From assembly GCA_963965975.1 (NCBI GenBank), contig OZ014423.1, positions 3,994,301-4,058,300 on the forward strand: DNA of 64,000 nt. Direction: 5' to 3'. Source of the DNA: Xestospongia bergquistia (lineage: Eukaryota; Porifera; Demospongiae; Haplosclerida; Petrosiidae). How positions within the stretch are numbered: position 1 is the stretch's first letter; each line of letters begins with the position of its first letter. Shown here piece by piece: positions 23,131-37,200 of the stretch. The position numbers and the translations under genes are program-made. The notes under the pieces were generated by a model. That model was not told the DNA's origin, searched no databases, and saw only the letters and a program-made list of their open reading frames with translations.

Positions 23131-25996
23131 TTCCACCTACTTTTATAATTGCCACAATTGCACTGCTACATAATATAGACAATTAAACTATATAAAAAAT
23201 GTAGAAAATGTAATAATAGTAATAAACACAGTATAACAACATACTTTACATGATAATTACATACTTCATTAACATTAACTTAATCCAATGTTAAATATGT
23301 TGTATGACTACTTGAAATAAACTACATTCACATTCAAACTGACATATCAGTTCAACATATCACTCTAGACAGATTATACTAATAAAATGATTAGATCAAA
23401 ATAACTTGTGACTACTTTTGATGTTCAATTTTGTTTATATTACACTTACCTTAAAGTTTTTATTTGTATCAACTAAGTCTATACATTCTATTCTCTTCTA
23501 TGTCCAGTATATGAGGTAAATAGATCAGATCTAGAGACACTGGGAGCACTAATACCAGTAGCTTTGTAGCTATGAGGCATGTTCAATTTTTAACCCTTCT
23601 GTGTCAATTTTAATAATACGATGTATATGTAAGATTTAAAATGTAAAATGAAAGTAAGAATGATGGAAAGCCATTCCTTGTACTATTTTGAGTCATTATT
23701 TCCTCCTGGCATAACTAATATAGTATACAATTACTATGCTAGCAGTGTTATTCAATGTATTCTGAATTGTCTTGTTATTCAGTCAATTATGCAATGTTAG
23801 AAGAAATAAATTAAGAACACAGGATATGTGAACAACAAAGGAAGTCAGATAAAATAACATATATTATAATAACAACTGTACAATACAAAGAATATAAAAC
23901 CAATACATTCAACAATGTCATTAACATTTCACTTATTCTCATAATAATTATATCTTTATACATTATGTACTCAGTACAAATACAACATTTCATCAACAGC
24001 TATATCCTCTGATGTCATTGTTCAAAACCTACAAAGTAAGATAATAAAAAACACTAAATGTTACAACAGTGACTCATTAATCATTTTGTCCTAGTCAATA
24101 TCAGGATACTCTGAGTATTTTGTTTATTTTGTGGATAAACTAACACAACTATCATCAAGATCAGTAACTTAATTATACATATCACAATATTATTATATTA
24201 CATTACATTATAATGATAGAATTACAACAGACTCACAAGAGTGGTCAATTATTTATCAGTTGGGAGGTATTATACATGTTTTATTAGTTCTAAACATTAT
24301 CACACTCAATGGTTCTACATTAATGACAGTTCTGTATTTATACTATCAATAATAGTCTCCATAAGATATTGCTGCTATAATTAGAAGTGATTCCAATAAG
24401 TGCAGTTATAGTCACATAACAAGACCCATTCATGTTGTTTTTATAAATTATATGAAGGTATACATGAGGAGAGGACTAACATAGTAATTAAACCATGGCC
24501 ATTTCAATAAGTGAATCAACTACTGCATTGCTTTGAAATATTTGATGTCTATCCATAGCAATCTATCTTTCAGATGAGGTAATCAAGTATATATGTGTGA
24601 ATAAGTTAATAACTAGTATTAAACATAAACATTTTAGGTGATACATTCATATATGGATATTGTCTACTATGAAGCATCAAATGTATTATAAACTTATAAT
24701 TTAAATTGAGGTTCCATATTTTTATATAGAAAGGAAAAAAGTCCTTAATTTAGGTTCCAAGTTTTTTGCAAAATTTTACATTATCAAGCAGTGTCATTGT
24801 GGTATCATCAGGTTAATCGAAGACTTGTTATATAACACATAAATATCACATTTAGGTCAATATAATGGAGTATGATGTATTAAATGTGTGTCATAAATCA
24901 TAGAAACTGTCATTAGACATTACTGGTACTATCTGTTAGTTAGTATTCATATCTACAAAACGATGTTATCATAAAGGCAACAGATCTTAATAAGAAACAT
25001 GTAGAATACTTTGATTCATACAAAGGCTCAATTCAATCTTAGTGGACAAAATATAGAAAATACAAATGAATTAATTCTACATGTGCAAACAGATCATTTA
25101 TAGAGTCTTGTTGTAAAGACCAGAACTTGTCTGTGCTAAAATGTGACAGTGGTAATACATTCATAGAACAGTGAGTAGTGAAGACCATATAATGGGTTAA
25201 TTAATTCCTGCCAGTAATAATATGAAAGTTTTGCAATTTGACTTAAAAATGTTTGGCAATAATTGAAAATTCAAACACTTGAAAATTCTCCCACTGTATG
25301 ATATAAAACAAAAACTTGTTTATACAGAACTTGTTTGAAATACTACAAACAAGTATATATATTTATTACAAAACAAGACATTTCACATCTTGTAGGGTAA
25401 TATGTGAGTTATTATAAAAATACCTGATAGAGGAGCTACTTAACAGTCAATTATCATAAGTACCATGTACACTCCTATTAATGATAAGTTCCTTAGACAT
25501 TATAATGTGAGACAAAGGCTGCTAAACTCTCCAATCCTAGAAGGCTTTGGTTATCAACCATTTTGCTAAAAGTCTACATGTTCCCTCTACTACTGAAGAT
25601 ATAACATCCAAGTTATTAAACCAAAAACAATCTATTAATATCAATACATCAATTACAAACTCAGGTATCATATTAGAAAACAAATAAAATAATTAATGAA
25701 TACTAATATAGGAAATAAAACTTTATCTCTACAAAAGAAGTCACTTTCATTGAAAAAAATATTACAACTACAATAACTTCTGAAGTTATTTAAGTTGCAA
25801 TTTTTTTCAGTAGCTGTCTCCACCCCTGCTTTAGGTTAGAATTCTTTCATTGACAGAACTGAAAGCAACAACAACAAGTTGACTAGCCTTCACTTTCAGG
25901 TCAAAGTGCAATAATAACAATGACAGACAACAATTAATCATGTAAACAATTAAAGCACCTCTCACTTATAAGTAAATCAAATGTTAACAACCTTAC
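23131..25996. other. AT-rich stretch, no gene seen
   Basis: Only short open frames without splice or codon support. If the two minus-strand exons on either side belong together, this is intron. Confidence 0.55.
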
Positions 25997-26090
25997 CTCT
26001 TTTTTATAGCAATACCTATGCACATAAGAGCACTCTGTCCAAACACATTCATGACAATCATGGTACTGATATCCAGACTGTTAGCATCAC
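25997..26090 (-). CDS. Candidate exon: transmembrane helix, unknown protein
   Basis: A 94-nt open stretch with a good acceptor (TTTACTACAG) and donor (GTAAGG), phase 1 in and phase 2 out. It reads DANSLDISTMIVMNVFGQSA then LMCIGIAIKK. The run from STMIV to IGIAI is a plausible membrane helix and the KK(R) after it would face the cytoplasm. Phase fits the exon at 19839-19936. Similar helices end several transporter and receptor families, but nothing decides which. Confidence 0.45.
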
Positions 26091-26639
26091 CTGTAGTAAA
26101 TGTGATGAAAGGCAAAAAGTACTAGTCCACTTAAAATAACATTATTATTACATACTTTATGTGAAAAGGTTTACAACACTACAAAAATTATTTGCCATCT
26201 ACAAGTCAGCCATCAGGTAAATATAGAGGTAAAAACTATTGAGTTTGATAACATGGAATCATACATGTAGCGGAAGGAGGACTTTTAAAGTCCACCTATT
26301 TAAATTATGCATTAAAAAGTGCATCGACAGTATCTAATGAAACAAAGGTTACATACTATTACTGGAACAGAGCAGGTGTCTATAAACCTGATGGCCAAGG
26401 CAAGCATCAACTGAAGACACCAGGCTCAGCAAAAATTAGACATAAGAGCACAGCACATTTAAAATTATCAAATAATAATCTACTATTTATTCTGCACTTT
26501 ACTTATGAAGTGTGAGGAGGATGTCTTTTATTCTTTATTGCAAGAATTCTTAACACAATTTACAACAATCATGAGAGATTTTCCACTTATTTAAACACAA
26601 ACTATTGCACAAGGTTACAATGTTGGGTTAGTTGCTATA

Positions 26640-27060
26640 GAGTGGGATCTGCAGTAAATACAAACATGTCTTTAGAAGCTTTTCATAGAGTTTTAAAAAT
26701 AGGATACTTACATCATAAACAGAATAAATGTGCTGATAGTTTTCTTGTTACCTTGATCAAAATATCCAGATATCCAGCTTTTCAAAGATTGAGGAAGTTA
26801 GAAATGGACAAAAACAAGATTTGTGAAATTATGAAACAGGATCATTCAGCCCAAAAAATTAATTATCTCCAAGTTCAATTATATCTTTAAATAATAACAA
26901 ATAGAATGTAAGAGCTCATAATATACAAGACACACATTATGTAACAGAAAGTTACATGAAAGTTATGATTATATAATTATATGTGGTGACTGTGTAGTGT
27001 GTCCACATGTTTACACATGTAAATATACATCTAATACATATGGAAACTAGTGACAACTTA
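26640..27060 (+). pseudogene. MULE/ZSWIM-like transposase, C-terminal fragment
   Basis: The frame reads NTNMSLEAFHRVLKIGYL, then HHKQNKCADSFLVTLIKISR, then a charged helix with FQRLRKLEMDKNK. This pattern is typical of the region before the SWIM zinc finger in MULE-type transposases and ZSWIM-like proteins. A broken SWIM remnant follows near 26993-27050 (CVVCPHVYTC, then in another frame NIHLIHMET). The first frame stops at 26888 and there is no upstream catalytic domain on this strand, so it is a decayed fragment. Confidence 0.6.
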
Positions 27061-27344
27061 ATTCAAACTACTACACAATATGTGATATCGGTTTTGAACT
27101 ATCAAAAATGCTACCATTTTATGTCAAGTATACCAGTATGTACTTTAATAGGTGCATGTTTCTGGTGTGAAACCTCAAAGGAAATCATCAATGAACAAAT
27201 GTACACACTGATTGCTGTAAGAGAATAATAAGTAAACTTACATGGTGATACAAATCTATTTGCAGGTACTATTCCAGTAAACATGACAAGTACGTAGTTG
27301 TAGTTTACGTATTTATTATTATTTCGGGAAACTGTGTTATCCTA

Positions 27345-27412
27345 TGACATGAGAGCAAAAGACAAATACATCACTACGTGCAAACTGATAATGTTCAGCT
27401 TTCTCTATCAAC
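27345..27412 (-). repeat. Second copy of the 20.1-kb coding-like segment
   Basis: About 68 bases nearly identical to 20060-20127. In the minus frame AEHYQFARSDVFVF is unchanged and three of the five base differences I noted are silent. The flanks differ from those of the first copy. Confidence 0.6.
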
Positions 27413-27639
27413 ATTATATAATATATATTATTATATGTTGACTGATATTCAACAGTCATTAACTGTTAAAGTGTATGTAAACAAATCATTTATTGCTCTT
27501 ACCTAACTATGTGAGAATATAAAATATAAAGAACTTGATGAGGCTTTAATTAATCATTTTAATCACAATGATGATACTTTTGTAATAATGATGAACGAAA
27601 TACGGAGGTTCACGGATGAAAACAGGCATCTTTCTTTTT

Positions 27640-28720
27640 TTGATTAAATACCCAGCACAAAAATTAAAGAAAATGGTGGATTAGTAAAGCCGTTGTTGCG
27701 AGATAGTTTTGGCCAAAACCACCCTCAACCATGAATGAATATAGAGGCATTCCCGCCTTGTTAACATTATATGTGTCATCAACTAGAATAATTTTGGAAA
27801 CTTGGTGAAAAGTATTGACATCAGGCCAGATTGGTAGTAAAGAATGGACAGATTGTCTTCATCATTCACAATAACTTTGTCTGTGAGTCTTTATGCAGGG
27901 TCTCGGAAAGCTTGTCCAAAAATATTTATGCATCCTTTCGACCAAACTGTTCATTTTTTTAGCTTAATCACACAAGTTTTGAATATCTTTAAGGGTAGTC
28001 ACTTTCCCAAACTTTTTTTGAATTTGTGGCATTACTAATTTCTTGTTTGCACCTAGTTTTAACACTCCTTCAATCTCCTTTGACTCAGAATTTGTTAATC
28101 TTTGGCTTGGATAGTGCATAATGATTTCCAACCCAATTCAATTTGTGCTCAAGGATACTCTTGCACAACCACTTTTCTGTCAAATGACACAGTAACTTTC
28201 ACAGAACAATCAAGAGAAAAATGTCTCTGATTTGGACGAATGCTACGGGACCAATTCCAAGCACTTCCATAATGGACACACCTACACAAAGTACAATAAA
28301 TGCTGCGTCATTTAGAATGGATGTATGCACATGTAATTTACAAACAATGATCATAGAAAAATAACTGAGTTGCTCAATACTCATTTACAGATGCTAGTTC
28401 ATGACATGCACTGTGTCACCTAGCACTAGTGAAAAGTTTCACTAAACCGAACTTCATAATGAAAGCTTTTTCACTTCATACACATAAATACACATAATCA
28501 GTACATCCTACAAACCTGTAGCTAAGGTAAGTATACCGCTACTTCTCATCTATTGGTCCCAGCAAACTATTAGACTTCTTGAATTTTCTATTCACATCGT
28601 CAAATGTTTGACTATTGAAAATTCTCAAAGGATGGTGAGAAACATTTTTAAGCTCATCAACAGCTGCTTTTAAGTCCTCAAAACTGCTTAATTCTTTTTA
28701 CATTCTCCAAAACTTTCCTG
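27640..28720 (-). pseudogene. MULE/ZSWIM-like transposase, N-terminal and DDE-start fragment
   Basis: Read down the minus strand: FEDLKAAVDELKN and FDDVNRKFKKSNSLLGPIDEK (28690-28550), then RPNQRHFSLDCSVKVTVSFD (near 28230-28170), then LTNSESKEIEGVLKLGANKK (near 28100-28030), KVIVNDEDNLSILYYQSG (near 27890-27830), and VDDTYNVNKAGMPLYSFMVE (near 27780-27720). The last resembles the first catalytic region (D-x-T-Y) of this transposase class. The pieces lie in several frames with stops, so the copy is dead. The 61-codon frame at 28199-28384 is a shadow. Confidence 0.65.
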
Positions 28721-28734
28721 CTGGCTCATAACAT

Positions 28735-28860
28735 GCCACGTGACGTATGGTGTCAATAGCACTTGTGTGGCTCTAGTTACCACCTTTTCGGTGTCAATAT
28801 ATAGCTATTCGGTGGCTCTTAGCACGACCGCGTATCGGTGTCAATAGACACGACCCAAAA
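28735..28860. repeat. GC-richer patch with GGTGTCAATA repeats
   Basis: GGTGTCAATA occurs at 28749, 28790 and 28837, with TCGGTG/GTGGCTCT elements between, in a patch with several CpG dinucleotides. It sits between the transposase relic and the main gene. It could be the end of a transposon or a regulatory patch. Confidence 0.45.
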
Positions 28861-31159
28861 TAAATCATTACTTAAAATCAGCAGACTACTTTGACAAACA
28901 AGTCAAGGATGAAGTAGTCGTTTACTCTTGTCTTGAGGAAAAGATATGAAAGATCAACTTGAATCGAAAGTCACATGGTATGTTGAGATAGAGTTATATA
29001 ATATACAAGAACACATAGATAGTTGCTAAGATATATTTTGATTAATTATGTTGACTACTATGTGTTTATTTGCCTGTAGGAGTTGAAGCCTCTTAGATAC
29101 CGAATATAACATAAGTCAAGTCATTTATGAAACATATAATGTTAATATTGAGTCCTACTATTGTGACAAGTAAGTTACACAGAAGAGGATTTCAATTCAT
29201 TCAGTGACTAAACCTGATAGGCATTTATTGAAAACAAAAGGGAGTGAAGAGCAGCATCGTTAAAGAAACATTTGAATAAGAATGAAAGGTAAGTCTATTT
29301 ACAGTTGTAAGACTTTTAGTAACAGATTTAGCTGTTGAAATCATGAATCAGCAATATCTTCTGTTGTTTAAATCACTTACACATAAAAGCAAATGCTCCA
29401 TAAAAAGATGGACTTCAACATCACATTGTATGAAAACGTAGGTGCATTCTGAAATATATCTACTTTATAATTATCATGTTTGTGTAATTATGTCACATTT
29501 CAAGAGCTGTTGATTAGGCTAACATAACAATACATCTTTATTATAATATAACAACTATGAATATTATTAAGCCATATAAAAGTGGAGGATATTGTCACAT
29601 TATTTATCACTTGTTTACTTTTAAGGTTGTTATCTTCATCTGAAGTGTTTGTTTTTATTGCAGTATTTAATAGCAAATTAAGTGAAGTGAATTTTTGCTA
29701 CTTAGTAGACAAAGAATCATATTTTCACTTTAGCAACTACAATATTAAAATATAATATGATTAATCTTTGAGCCTGCATTAGATTAAAATTTTAAATACT
29801 AAATAATCAGCTTATATATTTGTGTCCTGATTTACGAAAATGGACCACTTCTGTCAAAAAATTTGTGGCCTGTTTTGTGATAGAAACACTGTTAAAACAT
29901 ATAAAAAAACAGTTTTGCATTCATAATTATATAAAGTAGTTATGCATATATAGCAACTGTATGTATACAAAGCTGACATGTTTGAGATGTTTTAACAGTG
30001 GTTGGTTCATAAATAGGGTCACAAATGTTTTGACAGAAGTTGTCCTTTTTTGCTAATCAGGTCACATTTGATGTGACATAATCTAATGTACAGTATATTA
30101 TGTCACCTAATCTACTGTATACCACACTGTTATACTGATGTCTATGGTAATAAGTACATCTCATGACTGGAATTAGATTTAATGATCAGCTAATAACAAA
30201 TATAATACAACATAATTATAATTGTCCAATACTATTTTGCTGTATGATAAAGATTGTGAAGTATATCTATATGTCTAGGAACTTTGTTCATATGATCAAT
30301 CTTCTAGATTTAGTACAAACAGAGATTTAAACAGAAAGAATAACTTGTTGACTCACATACCATATATAGCTTTAGTATATGTTTTTATTGCTGTATTTAT
30401 TACTGACACTAGCAAGCCAAAATTTTGCCTAGCTTTGAAAAATAGCAGTCATGATTTATACTACTCTTGCCACGTGTGATCATGATTCTGACATTTACAC
30501 GTGTTCTTCATATATAATCATTTTATAAGGACTAATTGTCACTTCATAGTTATTGAGATGTGGTAGTGATCATTACAAGTACATGAAAACATGTTGAATA
30601 AAATTGGCAATAGAAGTTGTTTCAAAGTGATGTAATATAATAATAATATCTATGAAAATATGCTTGTAATAATGACAGCTATACCACAGATGTGACAATT
30701 GACAATAAAGTTTCTACCATGCTCTTAGTACCCTTTTAATCTTCCCTAGCTAAGAGGCTGTAGCCAACAAGCCATAAAGACATTTAAAAATTATTAATTA
30801 TATCCACATATGTTCCTTTGTGATGTTCATGTGTTCCTGACTGTGTGTAGGAAATATTCTCAATGCCAATCCCTACTGTCTATTATTAGGATATGAGTAT
30901 TATCATTCTTATTAGTATTCCTAGTAATGTAAAAGAGAGTTAGTTGTAATTAGAATGGATTTAGTTCATTGTCTATTATAGAAGCCCCAATGTAAAAAAA
31001 AAAGATTTATTTCTAGTAAAACTGAAAAATATCATTAATGATATGAATACTGTCACTATGATGTAACTGATTTTCATTATACATGTATGTACTGCAGTAT
31101 TGAAGATTTATTATTAATTAATTTGTAGCCACATTATTTATTGTTTATTCTTTTAATAG
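28861..31159 (+). other. Upstream region of the main gene; first exon not identified
   Basis: The main gene needs at least one more exon with a start codon. Candidates are weak: an ATG at 28947 opens MKDQLESKVTW just before a possible donor (GTATGTTG), and another possible donor (GTAAGTC) follows ATGAAAG at about 29282-29288. Neither gives the phase-0 junction required at 31160. The rest is AT-rich and contains one MITE. Confidence 0.4.
29826..30061. mobile_element. MITE family B, copy 1 (about 236 bp)
   Basis: Long terminal inverted repeats: the left end CCTGATTTACGAAAATGGAC and onward matches the complement of the right end (GTCCTTTTTTGCTAATCAGG). TTCTGTCAAAAMATTTGTG follows inside each arm. 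The core also pairs around TGCATATATAGCAACTGT. No coding frame. A related copy lies at 62820-63008. Confidence 0.75.
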
Positions 31160-31258
31160 CATCATTGGACTGCTTTGCATTTTGCATCAAGGGAAGGTTA
31201 CTTTGACTTAGTTCAGTTACTCTTAACAGCTGAGGCAGACTCCAATATTCGTAACAAG
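31160..31258 (+). CDS. Main gene, ankyrin exon 1 seen
   Basis: One 33-residue ankyrin repeat per exon, phase 0 at both ends: HHWTALHFASREGYFDLVQL then LLTAEADSNIRNK. It has the TALH..A..G....V.LLL signature. Its flanking introns are homologous to those of the exon at 35003-35101. Confidence 0.85.
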
Positions 31259-34200
31259 GTTTGTATTATGTATAGGGAAGGTTTATATTCCATGTACTTG
31301 TGTATCGTGTTCACTCCATGTACATGTATGTAATATTACTAGTATGTATTACATCAGTACAGAATATTATAATATTCATGTACATATATATCACTAAACC
31401 AATAATCTTATACAACTACTGCCCTGACTATTGAAGCTACATTGTCATTTCAGTGTGTTTTTGTTATTCTGGTATTGTGATCTTTTAGATAGTAGTAGAG
31501 TATTCTATTAAATTAATAAGGCACATCACCTTGATATTCTAAATTTTTGCTGCATTCTGTTAGTCCAGAACAGTGAAAATAGAGTCATCATTATCTTCAA
31601 CAAGAGATTTAGCCTATTTTTATTCAAACTAATTAGGTACTGGTAAAATTAATTTTGAAGTCAGACAATGCTATTCTTCGAGGCAGCAAAATAATATATG
31701 GCTGAGTGGGGTTACTATATTGGAGAGGAGAGGTCCCTGTATAAGATTTGTTAAAACATAAAGTCACCAATACTACCTACTATATGGTAGTTATTTATAT
31801 ACAATACAGTGTCGCCTCTCCCTGTCATCTTTTATTAACAAAGCTATTAAACTTTTTGAAAGTTAACCCACCTAGGCAACTAATATATGATACCCGTTCA
31901 TTACTACTATTTGTTGGCTTAACTACTTACTATATAATTGGCTTCAGTATATTTTATTGCCAGTTCACCTATGACAAAGGATCTATATATTAGTGTTATC
32001 ACTATACTCTAGTTGATGTGCTATTGACACTCACACAACAACTGTCCAATTTATAGTATATGTAACTTATATCATATACAAAGCTTGCTTTAATTTAAAC
32101 CCACAGCAAATTATTGTTTCAATAATTCTTTTATGTATGTATGTCATATCATATAACAGGCTTTCAGTATCTAAAGTCATTGTGTACATATAAATAGAGA
32201 AATGGGTGTTAATTGTATTTTTGTTGAATGTAGTATTTATTAATATAGATATTCCTCAAATATGTCAGCAATACATAGTGTTAGAACATAGTGGGATGTA
32301 TAATTATTACATCTCAAATGACATTGTTGTCTATGAGATATACTTATGAATGGCTAATTTAGAGTGAAGTAGATTAATAAATTTTATATAGATAGTAAAT
32401 AGAATTTAGTAATTTTAGTTTTGTGGGAGTCTGACTACATCTATGAAAGTATAACTCAACATAACTGTAAAACTTGACTGTGTTCATCTATGAAATAAGC
32501 TAGGTTTTGTGAAAATTAGCAATCAAGAGATAGTACAGAATAGAATCCTTTAGACTTAATTTATTTTATTGCATAGTGGGGACATAGTCCACTTCATAAA
32601 GCCTATTGGAAAAGTCACCATAACATTTTAAAATTGCTATGTTCATTTGGAGGAGATCTGGACCAAGTTAGAAATGTAAGTGATAAATGTAACAATAGAT
32701 TTACTATAAATGATGACCTAATTATATGTGGGTACATGTCACAGTTATAATATATTATTTATTTTAACAGGATATCTTACTTTTGACTTCAGCTGAAAGT
32801 GGTGATATACATAATGTAAATGTAGCACTTGAATCAGGTGCTAATGTCAATGTTCGTCATAATTTTGATAAAGTTAGCATATTGATTATAATGTATGCAT
32901 TGTTAATAGTACTTGTGGTTTATTATTTTATAGTACTGCTGTAAGGGATAACTAGAGGGTTCAAATTTTTGTGTTTTTACAAAAAAATCTGTTATTCACG
33001 AAATGAAATTTTGATTATGCCAATTTGAGATGTATGTGGAGAAATTTAAAACCTTTGCAAAAAAGCTAAGAAAGATTAGTTTTATTGACTGTTAACTTAA
33101 GGTTTATTGATATTTAACTACATATAATACAAACTAATTTAGGGAGTAAAAGCAATGGGACATCTGTGATTACTAATATTAACTCACTGTGCCATATGAT
33201 AAGGGAACCCATTTTTTCAGTGACTATCAGCAAATGTACATTCTATGACATTTGATTGACATGATTGAGCAGTAAACACTGTAACAAGTTAAGCAATCAT
33301 TACAAAGTGTTATGTGTTATAATTAAAAAGTGTGATAAAGATCAATATTTCTGAAATACAGCATATAGTTAACAATATTAATTTTAATTGCATGGCCGTG
33401 TTTTATGTGGGCAGTAGATTTAGTCTTGGATACTGACAATTTTAAACTTTGAATACCTAAACCTTTTCAGTATGTTTTATGATTGTGAACTTATTTAACA
33501 GATACATCATCTTAAATAATACATTGATAAGGCCAAATGGCATAAATATCTAGAGGGTGTGAGGGCAAATTGAACATTTTCAGTCTGCCAGAATGATGTC
33601 TGAAGCAATCTGAGACAATGTTACCCTCATTTCTGCCATATTTGTATACTTTTGAAAATATATAAGATTGGTGTATGGAGTTTCAATTACATTGATATGT
33701 TCAAGTCAATCAAAAATGGAATTTATATGGTTTGTTATAGCAGACTGAGCTAAGTAAATAAAAGACACAATTTTCGTCCAGAGATAAAATATTTAACAAA
33801 TTTCATATACCAAAACTTGGTAGTATCAATTATTACCAGTAATAATTGATAAGCTTCATTTGGATAATTTTTACTATAGTTTTAGTAACTATATCTTCTA
33901 ATGTAGGTACCTCTTAAAAATAATTCCACAGTGAAAAGGCACCTATTGTTAGAGCAGGAAAGTAAAATTTAGAAAAAAAGGCACTTGAATTGTTATGTCA
34001 CTTATTTTTATATTTTTAGATTTAGTTTTTTAAATAGGTTATATCTGAATTCAGCAAAATTTGATGGTTAGCCAGTAAGAAAGATTAAGATATTCATAGA
34101 CTAGCATGTCTATAAAAGCATCAGTTGTTTTAGTTTTATAAGTAAACATGATACAGACAATAGGAACCAGCAATCTTATATGACTGCTACCATAACTGTT

Positions 34201-37200
34201 GATCCTAAATTTCAATGTCTTGTATTCAGGCTTTATGCACGCACTTGTAGAGAGTAACAATGTATTATAATAAATTATCAAACCAGAACTACTTAGTATA
34301 AGCAATTTCTATTGCATTTTGTTAGTCCAGAACTGTCAAAGTACAGTCATTGTAGTTTACAAGAGAAAGTTTAGTCTATTTCTATTCTGATTACTTAGGC
34401 ATTGGTAATGTTAATTGCAAAGCCAGAGGGTGTCTATTATTACAACAGGCAAATGATATATAAACAGGATGGATGTCTATATTTGAGAAGAGAAAAGTTA
34501 AAAGAAAATATCACCAATACTACCTACTATATGGTAGTTATTTATATACAGTACAGATGTCTCTATTGTCTTTTATCTTTTCATTGACAAAGGTTGGGAA
34601 CTTTTTGAAACTTCATTTCTGTTAAAACAAGAGGAAATTTGAGTCCTACTACTTTAAAGTTGTTCATTTTTGCACAGAAAACAGTGGCCATTACTCACTA
34701 TCAGAATTTGAATATCATAAATGATATCTTTAATAAAACTAATAGTACTGTTACTGGCTATTAGAGTTAGGGTTTGAGATAGTCATTGTATATTATAATA
34801 ACTGCAATTTAAACAAAAGATGTACTTCTGGTAAAAGTTAAAGCTGTCATTACTGTAATAAATAACTTGTAATGTTGTTATGATATAAATACTGTCACTA
34901 TGATGTAATTGATTGACTTTATACATTTATCTACTGTATTATTGAACAGTTATTAATAATTAATTTGTTTCCACATTTATTACACTTTTTATTCTTCTCT
35001 AGGATCATTGGACTGCTTTGCATTATGCTTCAAGGGAAGGACATACTGAGATAGTTCGGTTACTCTTAAAAGCTAAGGCAGATCCCAATATTTGTGACAG
35101 GGTTTGCATTATGTATATAGAGATGGTTTATATTCCATGTATTTGTGTATTATGTTCACCATGTATATGTATGTAATACTACTAGTATGTACTATATCAG
35201 TACAGGATATTATAAAAATATACATGTATATGTAATTGATGTTACTATTGTTAGTAAACATGTCGTTAAAAAGTTAGCATTTGATTTGGATGGAGCTTAT
35301 TCATTCTCTATTTACTCTGTAGCTTTCAATTAGCCCTTTTGATATTGATAAGCAGAATTTGATGTCATAAGGTCTTGGTTGTTTTTATACTTAAAAATAG
35401 AGAGAGCATAACCTCATACTTATGTATTTAGGCAAAGATAAGTATAACCTTGTATATACTGTTTGAACATAAACATAATTTACAAGATATGTTGGAAAAT
35501 AGTATACTCTGGAAGTCTCTGTGTAATGTTTATGGTGGAATTCCTTTGACTGCAGAGTAAACAATAAAATGGCTGCTTGTTTTCCATTAGAATATGGTAT
35601 GTTGTCTGTCTATCTACCTCATAACAACTTAATCAGCTTAACAGACTTTGAATATTTTGACCTAAAATATAATGACATCTTTGAAATATCACATTCCATC
35701 TTATCGTTATTAACTGAAACTTTAATTGGCACAAGCAGTAGTTATAAAGTATTCCTTTTCTTTGCTAAGCTAGTAATTAGCAATGATATTCCCTATCACT
35801 GGTTTGAGAAATAGTGGATGTAGCTATTAGAAATTTCAATGTCAATTTCTTGTTTAAATCTTGTGTTAATAAAGGATTAATAACCATAACCAATTGCAAC
35901 CATCAGTAAATGTGATCTGTTATGATAGTACATTTTCCTTACTAATATCAGTTTAAAAGTTGTAAATTTGTAGACATTACTAAACAGTATTGACATAGCA
36001 GTAGTTTTGTGACAACAACTGCTGATATGATAAAATAATGTGATAATTTAAAGCATAACAATTATAAGACATGAGTTATGTTTATCTATATGTTAAAGTG
36101 TAGACACGCAATTATTAATATTATTAGTGGTTATCACTAACAATATTCACAATGGGAGGTAAATCACTTATTGCCTGTAGTAGTTGAGAGTGTCATATCC
36201 TTTGCACTATCAACATTTCCATAACGGTAATAATCATGACAACCTGTTCAATACTTTGAAAAATCTAGTGGCATATGAGCGATGCAAGGAGTTATTAGTA
36301 AAACCTTTTATTCAATCTGTACATGCACTTATGTTATGAAGAAATTGCTTTATAAGTATAGAAATGAGAATTATGTTCAAACTCATTTCTGTATTACTAT
36401 GTACAATGAAATAATTAACAAGCATTTTGTAGGCTTTCCAACCACGTATGACAATGTAAAAATATAACTATATTATAGTCATCAGAGAAGTATAAACTAT
36501 TCAGGTCAGCAATAATATAGCAGAACATAGACACTAAGCTTGCATGGATACTAGTCTAAAAGAACCAATGATGTTTATAATGTTTTATATTCTTATTGTA
36601 TTACTTAATGTTGAATAGAGTCTTTTGATGTCCTAGTTTATTTAGTGACTCTATATAAAATTCATAATAATTATATATCATGGGATGAGGTATAGCTAAT
36701 AACGGGACTTTGTTAGTAGCTTGTAAGTATATTTTAGCTACTATTTATTGTTTATATTAAGTGTGCTGTATGTGTGGTGTAGTCACATTTATTGGTCAGA
36801 TTTGACATGGTAGTATAATAACTATAATTAATGTGATTTCTGTAATTATTCTATTTTTGTTCTCTAGGATAGACGAACACCAGCGCATAATGCAGCACAG
36901 AGGGGTCATATTGCTGCCCTAAAGCTATTAATTGAGGAGGGACAAGCGAATATAAATGCTAAAGACTTTGTAAGTCACATTTCAGTTTACTTATGAAACC
37001 ATTTACATTTGGTATTTAAATTGTTAGCAACCTGTCTCATACCCAGACTGCCCTTCACTTCAGATATTTTGATGCTGTGTTTTGACATAAAATGCTGAGA
37101 GAACAATAATCCAAAATCATTTACAGTTGAAAAAATTATTAAGTCCAATTTAAATGACAACCCCCTTGAAAGTAGAAGTCATTGATAGTATCTTGATAGT

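Larger units (their letters stand above)
30955..35330 (+). repeat. Tandemly duplicated intron-exon blocks in the main gene
   Basis: Sequence flanking exon 31160-31258 matches that flanking 35003-35101 on both sides (ATACTGTCACTATGATGTAA upstream; GGTTTATATTCCATGTA downstream). A further shared intron piece occurs at about 31770-31830 and 34515-34575 (CACCAATACTACCTACTATA). The period is roughly 3.8 kb for the exon and 2.7 kb for the intron piece, so rearrangements followed. Confidence 0.75.
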
